Of a stretch of 64,000 nucleotides of DNA, positions 33,283 through 39,125 are shown one piece after another. The stretch covers positions 1 through 64,000 of the forward strand of contig JAHBVX010000005.1 in assembly GCA_019637295.1 (NCBI GenBank), read 5' to 3'. The notes under the pieces were generated by a model. That model had not been told where the DNA came from and made no database searches. It worked only from the letters and a program-made list of their open reading frames with translations. This stretch comes from Polyangiaceae bacterium (lineage in GTDB: Bacteria; Myxococcota_A; Polyangia; Polyangiales; Polyangiaceae). Numbering within the stretch: the stretch's first letter is position 1; every line of letters begins with the position of its first letter. Position numbers and translations under genes: made by a program.

Positions 33283-33689
33283 GGTTCCTCCACGCTCCCG
33301 AGCTTGACGCGCTCGGCTGTGATGCAGCGCGTGCAGATATCGCCGTCACCAGCCCATCCGCAGCCGCTCGCGGGGAAGTGTCTCGTTTCCAGGACGCCGC
33401 GGATCCGTGCTGCGATGGCCGCGATGATCTCGAGCTTCCCATCCACGACGTCCCTCGGTGCGTCGGACCTCGCGATGTCCGTCGCCAGGTTGTCCAGGAG
33501 CTCGGCAAACAACGACAGGGCGGCCACCATCCCCTTGCGGCGCCATGCTTCGGCGAAGGCCAAGACGTGCGCGGCGCCCGCGCAGTTGGGCGAGTACCGA
33601 CACGTTTTCTCCTGGCGGCACAGGTTGATCTCCTGGACCACTTTTTGGGCATCGAGCAGATCCTGAAAGCTGAACTTCTCTTCGGACAT
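33279..33689 (-). CDS. Cys-rich element protein, possible metal-binding regulator
   Basis: 136 residues. Two Cys clusters, CRQEKTCRYSPNC near residue 24-36 and CGWAGDGDICTRC near residue 109-121, flank a long helical middle (GMVAALSLFAELLDNLATDI). The spacing suggests one or two zinc or Fe-S sites. It sits between the initiator-like gene and a small gene in the minus-strand operon, so a replication or regulatory role is possible. A 75-nt gap separates it from the initiator-like gene. Confidence 0.55.
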   Translation of the reverse strand: MSEEKFSFQDLLDAQKVVQEINLCRQEKTCRYSPNCAGAAHVLAFAEAWRRKGMVAALSLFAELLDNLATDIARSDAPRDVVDGKLEIIAAIAARIRGVLETRHFPASGCGWAGDGDICTRCITAERVKLGSVEEP

Positions 33690-33764
33690 GGTGACTTCCT
33701 TCCCGGCGGTCTGGCCGCCGCGGCGGCGCCGTGACCTCGCGGGCCGCGGCGCCGGACGCGGGGG

Positions 33765-34571
33765 TCAGACCTTGTCGAGAGCGTCTGCGGCGAGCTCGGC
33801 GAGCTCACGCGCCGTGAGGCGCGGTCGTGAGTCACGCTCGGACGCCGGCGCCGGCGCCGGCGTCCGAGCTCGAGCTCGACTCGCCTCCCAGGTCTCGAAC
33901 CGCTCCGCCGTGCAGGCCGCGCCCATGGGGCCACGGGCGAGCTCGAGCGTCGGATCCGTGGCAGCCCACCGGAGGTAGCTCGAGAGCTCCGCCAGGGTGT
34001 ACGCGCCGCCCAGCGCGAGCAGCCGAGCCAGGGCCGTCCGGCGCAGGCGCGCCGGGCACCGGGGCCAGAGCTCGGCCGCCGTCCGCTCGAGCTCCGACTC
34101 ACCCTCCGTCCGTCCGTCCGTCCCCGGGGCCCTACCTGTCAGGTCTTGGGACGGACGGTTCAGGTTAGGATCTGGAGATCTGGAGATCTGGTATAAGGAG
34201 GGCTGGGATCGTAGGGATCCCAGCTCGGGATCCCTACGATCCCAGCTCGGGATCCTAGGGATCCTAGTAACTGGGATCTCTGGGATCCCAGTAGGTGGCA
34301 CGGTCGTCGTGGCACGGAACGTGCCCCACGGGTCGGTCGCTGGCCCGGGGTACTCCCGGCGGAGGTACCCCCGCCGCTCGAGCTCGGCGAGCGCGAGCTT
34401 CACGTGGCGGGGCCCGATCCCCGTCAGGTGCTCGAGATCGCGACGTCGCAGCGTCCACCCATTACGCCCGGCGTACCGTACGGCGAGCCAGACGACCAAC
34501 TCCCGCCTTGGCAATGCCAGGACCGCGGGGAGCTCGGACTGGCGGATCTGCAGCCATGGCTCGGCGCTCAT
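33765..34571 (-). CDS. Winged-helix replication-initiator-like protein with internal iterons
   Basis: 268 residues. Residues ~10-75 form a winged helix (RRELVVWLAVRYAGRNGWTL; LRRRDLEHLTGIGPRHVKLA; ERRGYLRREY). Residues ~94-124 are an Ile/Pro/Arg-rich linker (TGIPEIPVTRIPRIPSWDRR) encoded by the GGGATC repeats at 34205-34287. The C-terminal part (~165-268) is helical and might recruit a helicase or loader. This layout parallels lambda-type O initiators, in which the origin lies inside the gene between the DNA-binding and helicase-recruiting domains. There is no rolling-circle Rep motif (HUH) and no ATPase. The role is inferred; a plain transcription regulator is the alternative. Confidence 0.55.
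   Translation of the reverse strand: MSAEPWLQIRQSELPAVLALPRRELVVWLAVRYAGRNGWTLRRRDLEHLTGIGPRHVKLALAELERRGYLRREYPGPATDPWGTFRATTTVPPTGIPEIPVTRIPRIPSWDRRDPELGSLRSQPSLYQISRSPDPNLNRPSQDLTGRAPGTDGRTEGESELERTAAELWPRCPARLRRTALARLLALGGAYTLAELSSYLRWAATDPTLELARGPMGAACTAERFETWEASRARARTPAPAPASERDSRPRLTARELAELAADALDKV
34169..34287. repeat. Iteron-like cluster inside the initiator-like gene (candidate origin)
   Basis: Three 8-bp units GATCTGG(A/T) stand in tandem at 34169-34192. Then seven direct GGGATC copies start at 34205, 34214, 34227, 34249, 34258, 34273 and 34282, with an inverted GATCCC at 34238; several extend to palindromic GGGATCCC. A short AT-containing TATAAGG lies between the two groups. Density and location suggest an origin recognised by the encoding protein. 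Confidence 0.6.
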
Positions 34572-34887
34572 GGCTCACCCGCAGTCGTGAGCACCGGTGA
34601 CAGCGACCGAGTCCGTTCGGTGGACGGTGCCAGCCGCAGTGTGGGCAGCCTCCGCGCTCGAGCGGTTGAGCGGCCGCTTCGAGGCGCGCCTGCAATGTGA
34701 TCACGATCTGCAAGACGCCGGCGACGAGCACCAGGAGCCGGCGGCGCGCCAACTCGTCGCGCGCCGAGTCGAACGTGGCGTTCGTGATCTCGGCGTCGAC
34801 GTCGAGCAAGAGGTGAGCGGCCGCGGCGAGCTCGCCGTCCAACGTGGTGTGTCCAGGTGGTGCACTGAGCAGCGGATCGAGTGGCAT
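34462..34887 (-). CDS. Zinc-ribbon element protein
   Basis: 141 residues, first gene of the minus-strand operon. Residues ~45-75 are helical (RRRLLVLVAGVLQIVITLQA) and a zinc ribbon follows (CPHCGWHRPPNGLGRCHRC). The last ~36 codons overlap the start of the initiator-like gene by 110 nt, so that tail may be merely permitted by the overlap. Zinc ribbons in this context are common in small DNA-binding regulators. It begins only 18 nt from the attR site. Confidence 0.5.
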   Translation of the reverse strand: MPLDPLLSAPPGHTTLDGELAAAAHLLLDVDAEITNATFDSARDELARRRLLVLVAGVLQIVITLQARLEAAAQPLERGGCPHCGWHRPPNGLGRCHRCSRLRVSHERRAMAADPPVRAPRGPGIAKAGVGRLARRTVRRA

Positions 34888-34905
34888 CGGACGAGCCTAA
34901 ACGGC

Positions 34906-34933
34906 GAGTGTCCGCGTGTATCTTATGCGAAGT
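34906..34933. other. Divergent dif-like site (attR)
   Basis: The centre TGTATC and right arm TTATGCGAAGT match the left site except for the last base, while the left arm GAGTGTCCGCG does not resemble a XerC arm. Because attR takes its left arm from the element, the element's own attP seems to lack a normal XerC site, as known for TLC-phi-type integrating elements. The host XerD arm reconstructs the original dif with the left arm of 20287-20297. Confidence 0.7.
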
Positions 34934-35012
34934 TCTGGCTGGGGGCTGGAGGCGGGGTTGACCGGCAAAATTTCCGCACTGCCCGCGGTCGCGCGCGGCC
35001 CGGTACCCGATA
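34930..35012. repeat. 83-bp direct repeat, copy 1
   Basis: Identical over 83 bp to 36427-36509 (offset 1,497 bp). This copy starts inside the right arm of attR and ends where the remnant begins. Confidence 0.97.
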
Positions 35013-35040
35013 CAGCGCGCTCTGGACTCATCAACTCAGC

Positions 35041-35217
35041 ATGACCGCTCCGGACGCGGCGCCGGGGTTCCTGGTCATCGGTGGAGGGCCGCTCATCACG
35101 GTTCCAAGCGGCCGTACGTTCTCCGAGGCCTTCGCCGACCCACGCAAGCAGCTCGTCGGACCGGTGCCGATCGGCTTTCTCACTGCGCAGTCGTGGTTCG
35201 TGTCCTGGGTGTTCTGA
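35041..35217 (+). pseudogene. 3' fragment of the hydrophobic-tail protein gene
   Basis: 58 codons from an ATG, matching only the last ~50 residues of the 205-residue product at 26636. GRTFSEAFADPRKQLVGP and AQSWFVSWVF are preserved. The stop overlaps the next start in TGATG as in the intact element. Confidence 0.8.
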
Positions 35218-35817
35218 TGGGCTTCGCGCACGGACTCGGATTCGGTGGAAGCGCGCCGGCTGTCATCCCGCCGCCGGTGCCGCAGGTTCACGGGCGACGC
35301 TGTCTACACCCGCTCGCTGCTCGCGATCGGCCTGCACGAGACCGGCTTCCGCCCGCTGCCGATGTACGGTGACTGCCGGGACGTGAACGACAACAAGAGG
35401 GTGGTGCCGTGCGGCTCGGCGAACGCGAAGCCGCCGCTTTCGGTGGGATGGTATCAGTTCTTGCGCGGCACCGCGCAGAGCGTCGGGGTGTCCTGGGATG
35501 AACTCGCGAAGTCCCCGGCGGCGAACCACAAGGCCGCCCTGGCGCTCGCGAAGCGCTGGGAGCCGGAGACGGCGAAGGACTTTCCGTCCCTGGCGACGCG
35601 GTGGAACAGCGGTTCGATCCGGCGCGACCCAACCAAGGACTGGGGGGTGGTCACCTGGGCCGCGAACACACTCACCCGCTATGCACGTTGCTGGAACGCC
35701 GCCGGCGCCGTGCTGCGCGAGCAGCTCGGCGCCAGTCCAGCGGCGCCCGCCGCCGGCGATCTGGATCCTTTCGAGGCGGGGGCGCTGTTGTTGTTGACCT
35801 GGAAGCTCCTCGAGTAA
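35217..35817 (+). pseudogene. Gly-rich protein start joined to truncated lysozyme by deletion
   Basis: The first ~23 codons (MGFAHGLGFGG) match the Gly-rich protein at 27253. Near 35285 the sequence jumps to the lysozyme in another frame (TGDAVYTRSLLAIGLHETGF), so the Gly-rich protein's body, the 59-aa gene and about 70 residues of the lysozyme were lost. The lysozyme part keeps its catalytic Glu, the SVGWYQFL motif and the hydrophobic end (FEAGALLLLTWKLLE). An ATG at 35245 could still express it. Confidence 0.8.
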
Positions 35818-35832
35818 CCGCGTGATAAGCTC

Positions 35833-36057
35833 ATGACCATGGCGCACCCCGCAAAACAAGATCCGCTGGTAGCCAAGATGGTGCTGAAGTGCGCCAGTCG
35901 GTCCGCGACCGAACTGCGAGCCAAGGGCCTCCCACGCACGGCAAGCGCGATCGTGCTCATGGCGCACAGCATTGCCGCGCTCGGGCAGCACACTCCAGGG
36001 TGGAGCGGCTCGATATCGAACCCGCTCACGCGCCGCGCGCTCGGAGGGCTTCACTGA
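35833..36057 (+). CDS. Small element protein, second copy
   Basis: 74 residues, homologue of the product at 28890-29117. The C-terminal TPGWSGSISNPLTRRALGG is strongly conserved while the N-terminal half has diverged. The frame is intact and its stop overlaps the next start (TGATG), so it may still be expressed from the remnant. Confidence 0.65.
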   Translation: MTMAHPAKQDPLVAKMVLKCASRSATELRAKGLPRTASAIVLMAHSIAALGQHTPGWSGSISNPLTRRALGGLH

Positions 36058-36404
36058 TGGATCCGGTGGACTACATCATCAGGGAACTCCGCAAGGCGAA
36101 GCGACCGCTCACGGACGCGCAAATGGAGCGCATCCTCGACGAATCCGAACGGCTCGTGACCTCGAGCGCCAAGCGGTCGCCGAAGCGCGCGAAGGCCTCG
36201 AGCGCCAAGCGGTCGCCGAAGCGCGCGAAGGCCTCGAGCGCCAAGCGGTCGCCGAAGCGCGCGAAGGCCTCGAGCGCCAAGCGGTCGCCGAAGCGCGCGA
36301 AGCCGAAGCCGAAGCGCGCGAAGAGTGCGCCGAAGCGCGCGAAGCCGAAGCGCGCGAAGAGTGCGCCGAAGCGCGCCGCGAAGCGGAGGTCCAAGAAGGC
36401 ATGA
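36057..36404 (+). CDS. Histone-H1-like basic repeat protein, second copy
   Basis: 115 residues. A short folded-looking N-terminus (VDYIIRELRKAKRPLTDAQM) is followed by four SSAKRSPKRAKA units and KPKPKRAKSAPKRAK-type sequence. This is the classic lysine/alanine/proline composition of histone-H1-like DNA-binding tails. It occupies the same position as the KRKRSSSS protein of the intact element but is built from unrelated repeats, so the basic character, not the sequence, is what is maintained. Confidence 0.7.
   Translation: MDPVDYIIRELRKAKRPLTDAQMERILDESERLVTSSAKRSPKRAKASSAKRSPKRAKASSAKRSPKRAKASSAKRSPKRAKPKPKRAKSAPKRAKPKRAKSAPKRAAKRRSKKA
36161..36304 (+). repeat. Four tandem 36-bp coding repeats
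   Basis: Units begin at 36161, 36197, 36233 and 36269 and encode the 12-residue SSAKRSPKRAKA-type unit. They are nearly identical, implying recent expansion or gene-conversion-like homogenisation. Confidence 0.9.
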
Positions 36405-36426
36405 CCGCCGGTGACGCCGAGCTGCT

Positions 36427-36509
36427 AAGTTCTGGCTGGGGGCTGGAGGCGGGGTTGACCGGCAAAATTTCCGCACTGCCCGCGGTCGCGCGCGGCCCGG
36501 TACCCGATA
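36427..36509. repeat. 83-bp direct repeat, copy 2
   Basis: Identical to 34930-35012 but not preceded by a dif arm. It continues without a break into the chromosomal sequence before the BamB-like gene, so this is probably the original flank position. Confidence 0.97.
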
Positions 36510-36543
36510 ATCGACGCGGTCGCGGCGTCAGCGCGGCGGCAGG

Positions 36544-37788
36544 TCAGCGCGGCGGCAGGACGTGCAGCGCGATGAGGTCGCCGTGGTTCGTCGTGACGAA
36601 CGCTCGCCGGCCGTGCACCGCCGGCGTCACGCTGGTGCCGTCGGCCATGTGGATGCCGTCGATCACGCTGCCATCGACCGGTGACAACAAGAACACGCCC
36701 AGCTGACTGGCGCTCACCAACAGCGCACCCGCGACCGGCACCGGCGCCGACACACCGCCTCGCGGCAGCGTGGCACGCCACTGCTCCTGTCCGGTGGTCG
36801 GATCGAGCGCCCACAGGCCGCTGGTGCCGGTGCTGGCGAGCAACAGTCGCTTCTCGGGGATCCGTGGCCCCTGTCCGCCGACCGGCTCGTGCGCCGGCTC
36901 GGACCACAGCTCGAGATCGCTCAGCCCGACCACGTTGGTGTTCGACCACAGCGTCGTGCCCGTGTCCGCGTCGAGGGCGTGGACGCCGCCTTGGTAGCTG
37001 CCGACGAAGACCACCGGGCCCGACTCCAGGGTGTCTGGCACGGGCGTGGTGTCCACGTCGAGATAGGTCGGGATCTCGCCCAGGGACTGCTCGGCCTCGG
37101 CGCTGAGATCGACGGGTTGCCAGCGCTCATCGCCGGTCAGGGCGTCGAACGCCGTCACCGTGCCATCCGAGAAGCCGGCGTACACCTTGCCGCGCCACAC
37201 CAGCGGCCCGGCGTAGCCGGCCACTTCCATACCCAGCGCGGGCGTTCGGTGCTGACTCCAGAGGCGAGCGCCGGTCTTGGCGTCGAGCGCAATGACGGTG
37301 TCGTTGGCGTTCACGACGTAGAGCCTGCCCCCGTGCAGCACCGGCCGACGCGCCACCTCCGCGTTGGTCGCGAAGCGCCAGACGAGTTCGCCCGTGCGTG
37401 CGCGCACCTTGTACAGCGCGCCGTCGTTGGAGCCGAAATAGACCACGTCCTGCTCGCGGTCGTACAGCGGTCGACACTGCACCGCGCCGACCGTCTCGAA
37501 GCGCCAGAGCGACGCGCCGTCCACGGCGCTGATGGCATGCAGCCCGCGATCGCGAGTGCCGACGAACACGCGGCGGCCCGCGACGTCGATCTCCGGCTGG
37601 CCGCGCTCGTAGGCCTCGCCGTGCAGACGGTCGTCAGCCAACAGCCGCTTCTTGTAGAGCACGCTCAGCGAGCCGCTCGGACGATAGCGCCAGGTCGGCC
37701 CTTCGGGGTTGGCGCCGAAGCGCAGCGACTCGCAACCCAGGGTCGCGGCAGCGGCCAGCATCGCCGTCAGCAGCGCGCGGCGCATCAT
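36544..37788 (-). CDS. PQQ-like beta-propeller lipoprotein (BamB-like)
   Basis: 414 residues. The lipoprotein signal ends ATLGC. The rest consists of repeated propeller blades with the typical DA-x-TG-x-x-LW motif (ALDAKTGARLWS, ALDADTGTTLWS, ALDPTTGQEQWR). In the BAM complex, BamB supports outer-membrane beta-barrel insertion. It overlaps the YfgM-like gene by 4 nt, the usual neighbour of bamB in many proteobacteria, which strengthens the call. The stop lies only 34 nt from the 83-bp repeat, so the element inserted just beyond its 3' end. Confidence 0.8.
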   Translation of the reverse strand: MMRRALLTAMLAAAATLGCESLRFGANPEGPTWRYRPSGSLSVLYKKRLLADDRLHGEAYERGQPEIDVAGRRVFVGTRDRGLHAISAVDGASLWRFETVGAVQCRPLYDREQDVVYFGSNDGALYKVRARTGELVWRFATNAEVARRPVLHGGRLYVVNANDTVIALDAKTGARLWSQHRTPALGMEVAGYAGPLVWRGKVYAGFSDGTVTAFDALTGDERWQPVDLSAEAEQSLGEIPTYLDVDTTPVPDTLESGPVVFVGSYQGGVHALDADTGTTLWSNTNVVGLSDLELWSEPAHEPVGGQGPRIPEKRLLLASTGTSGLWALDPTTGQEQWRATLPRGGVSAPVPVAGALLVSASQLGVFLLSPVDGSVIDGIHMADGTSVTPAVHGRRAFVTTNHGDLIALHVLPPR

Positions 37789-39083
37789 GGCGCGGGTGCC
37801 GAGCCTTCCGGGGCCGGAGGCGCGTCTTCGGGGGGCGCCTCCAGCAGCTCGGGGACGGACGTCGGCAGGGTGTCGGTCAGATCCTTGACGCCCTTCTGCA
37901 TCTCCTTGAGCATTTCCTGGAGCTTCGCCGGGTCTTTGAGGATTTGCTCCTTGAGCGCGTCGAGCTGCTCCGGCGTGTAGCTGGCAGAGGGGCTGGTCGC
38001 GGGAGCCGTCGACGGATCGATGGCCGCCATCAGCTCGCGCGTGACGCGATCGAGGTAGGTGGCGGTGGCCATCGGGGAGCGCTCCTTGCCGAGCTTCTCC
38101 TGCACCTTCGCGAGCAGCTCCTTGGCTGCGTCCTTCTTGCCCGCGGCGTAGCTGAGGCGCGCCTGGTGGTACAGCGACAGCGCCTGAAAGCCCGAGGACT
38201 CGCTGGCCTCGAGCTTCTTGAACGCCTCGAGGGCGCCGGGGGCGTCACCCTTGGCCTCGAGCACCAGCGCGACGCCCTCGATGGCGCGCAGCCTCACGTC
38301 TTCGTCCGCCTTCGCGAGCGGCGACGCGGCGACCAACTCGTAGGCCGCCTTGGCCTCGTCGAGCTTGCCCAAGTCGTACAGCACGCCGGCCAGCCCGAGC
38401 TCGGCGAGGATGCCAGGGCCGGTCCCCTTCTGGTCGGCCGCAGCGCGGCGGTACCCCTCCTCGGCAGCGGCCAAGCGCTCGTTGTGGGTCTTGAAGACTG
38501 GCCTGGGATCCGCGACTTCGTCGGGACCCTCGGGCTTGACCTCCCCCACCCGTCCGTCCTCTGCGCTGACGCCGGCCATCAGCTGGTCCGACGTCTTCTC
38601 GCGGGTCTTGGCCTGACGCCAGGAGTAGATCTGCCAGCCGATCCCGCCGGCGATACCGACCACGATCACCCACTGCAGGATGTTCAGGTTCTTCTTGAGC
38701 CAGTTCGTCGCCGCGTGGGTGCCCCGCGCGAGCGCGTCATCCATCATCTCGGAGGCGTCGAGTCCCTGCGCCGCGGCGCTCTCGCGCTCCTTCTCGCGCT
38801 TGCGGCTGCGCTGCCGTGCGGCCTCGGCGCGCAGGCGCTTGTTGCGGTCCTTGATGGCCGTGGGATCGGCGTCTTCCTCGGGTGCCGGGCGCTTCTTCTT
38901 CTTGCGCACGCTCGGCTCGGCTGGCGCGGCGTCCGTCGTCGCCTCGTCCGTCGTCGCGCCAGCGTCGTCGTCCACCGGGGCCGAGGCCTCGGTGTCGTCG
39001 GCGGCCTCGCTGCTGGACTCGTCCACGCTCGCGGCGCGCCGCTGAGCGCGGCGGGACTGCTTGATCTTCTCTTCGGTAGCCAA
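37785..39083 (-). CDS. YfgM-like membrane-anchored TPR protein
   Basis: 432 residues. The acidic/Lys-rich N-terminal ~120 residues (VRKKKKRPAPEEDADPTAIK) are cytoplasmic. A single transmembrane segment (ILQWVIVVGIAGGIGWQIYS, ~145-165) is followed by a TPR-type periplasmic domain (GILAELGLAGVLYDLGKLDE; ALSLYHQARLSYAAGKKDAA). That layout matches YfgM/tetratricopeptide partners of the Sec/Bam pathway. It is upstream of and translationally coupled to the BamB-like gene. The long charged N-terminus and Pro/Ala tail are additions. Confidence 0.75.
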   Translation of the reverse strand: MATEEKIKQSRRAQRRAASVDESSSEAADDTEASAPVDDDAGATTDEATTDAAPAEPSVRKKKKRPAPEEDADPTAIKDRNKRLRAEAARQRSRKREKERESAAAQGLDASEMMDDALARGTHAATNWLKKNLNILQWVIVVGIAGGIGWQIYSWRQAKTREKTSDQLMAGVSAEDGRVGEVKPEGPDEVADPRPVFKTHNERLAAAEEGYRRAAADQKGTGPGILAELGLAGVLYDLGKLDEAKAAYELVAASPLAKADEDVRLRAIEGVALVLEAKGDAPGALEAFKKLEASESSGFQALSLYHQARLSYAAGKKDAAKELLAKVQEKLGKERSPMATATYLDRVTRELMAAIDPSTAPATSPSASYTPEQLDALKEQILKDPAKLQEMLKEMQKGVKDLTDTLPTSVPELLEAPPEDAPPAPEGSAPAP

Positions 39084-39125
39084 GACCCGTGCGTCTATAG
39101 CAGGTTTGCCGGCGGTGGGGACCCT

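Larger units (their letters stand above)
20298..34922. mobile_element. Xer-integrated element, probable tailless prophage (14.6 kb)
   Basis: The 6-bp centre TGTATC plus the following TTATGCGAAG is repeated exactly at 20298-20313 and 34917-34932, so the enclosed unit is 14,619 bp. About eighteen plus-strand genes form a chain of 1-4-nt overlaps, and four minus-strand genes occupy the right end. No integrase, transposase, terminase, portal, tail protein, Zot or Walker-A packaging ATPase is visible, so integration must use host XerCD. Envelope-penetration enzymes with hydrophobic C-termini, a holin-like protein and a candidate beta-rich capsid protein suggest a tailless, possibly internal-membrane phage. 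Element borders are well supported; the virus class is inferred. Confidence 0.7.
35013..36426. mobile_element. Deletion remnant of a second, related element
   Basis: Contains diverged versions of five consecutive genes of the intact element in the same order: the hydrophobic-tail protein (3' end only), the small Gly-rich protein fused to the lysozyme (internal deletion), the 75-aa protein and the basic repeat protein. Capsid, membrane, transglutaminase-like, initiator-like and holin-like genes are absent. Divergence from the intact copies shows it came from a different element, not from a duplication of the neighbour. It is bounded by the 83-bp repeats. Confidence 0.85.

Noticed and set aside
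20575-34887. Inovirus (filamentous phage) interpretation of the Xer-integrated element
   Set aside because: There is no Zot/pI Walker-A protein, no pIII/pVIII-like series and no rolling-circle Rep. Wall hydrolases and a large beta-rich protein do not fit.
20575-34887. Microvirus (gokushovirus) interpretation, since some integrate at dif
   Set aside because: The element is two to three times too large, lacks a VP1-like ~500-aa capsid and a replication-initiation endonuclease.
34597-35217. A 206-codon plus-strand frame crossing attR into the remnant
   Set aside because: The upstream part is antisense to the minus-strand zinc-ribbon gene and crosses the att site and the 83-bp repeat. Only the last 58 codons are homologous to an element gene.
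36161-36304. Four 36-bp repeats as a CRISPR array
   Set aside because: The units are contiguous with no spacers and encode the SSAKRSPKRAKA repeat; no cas gene is present.
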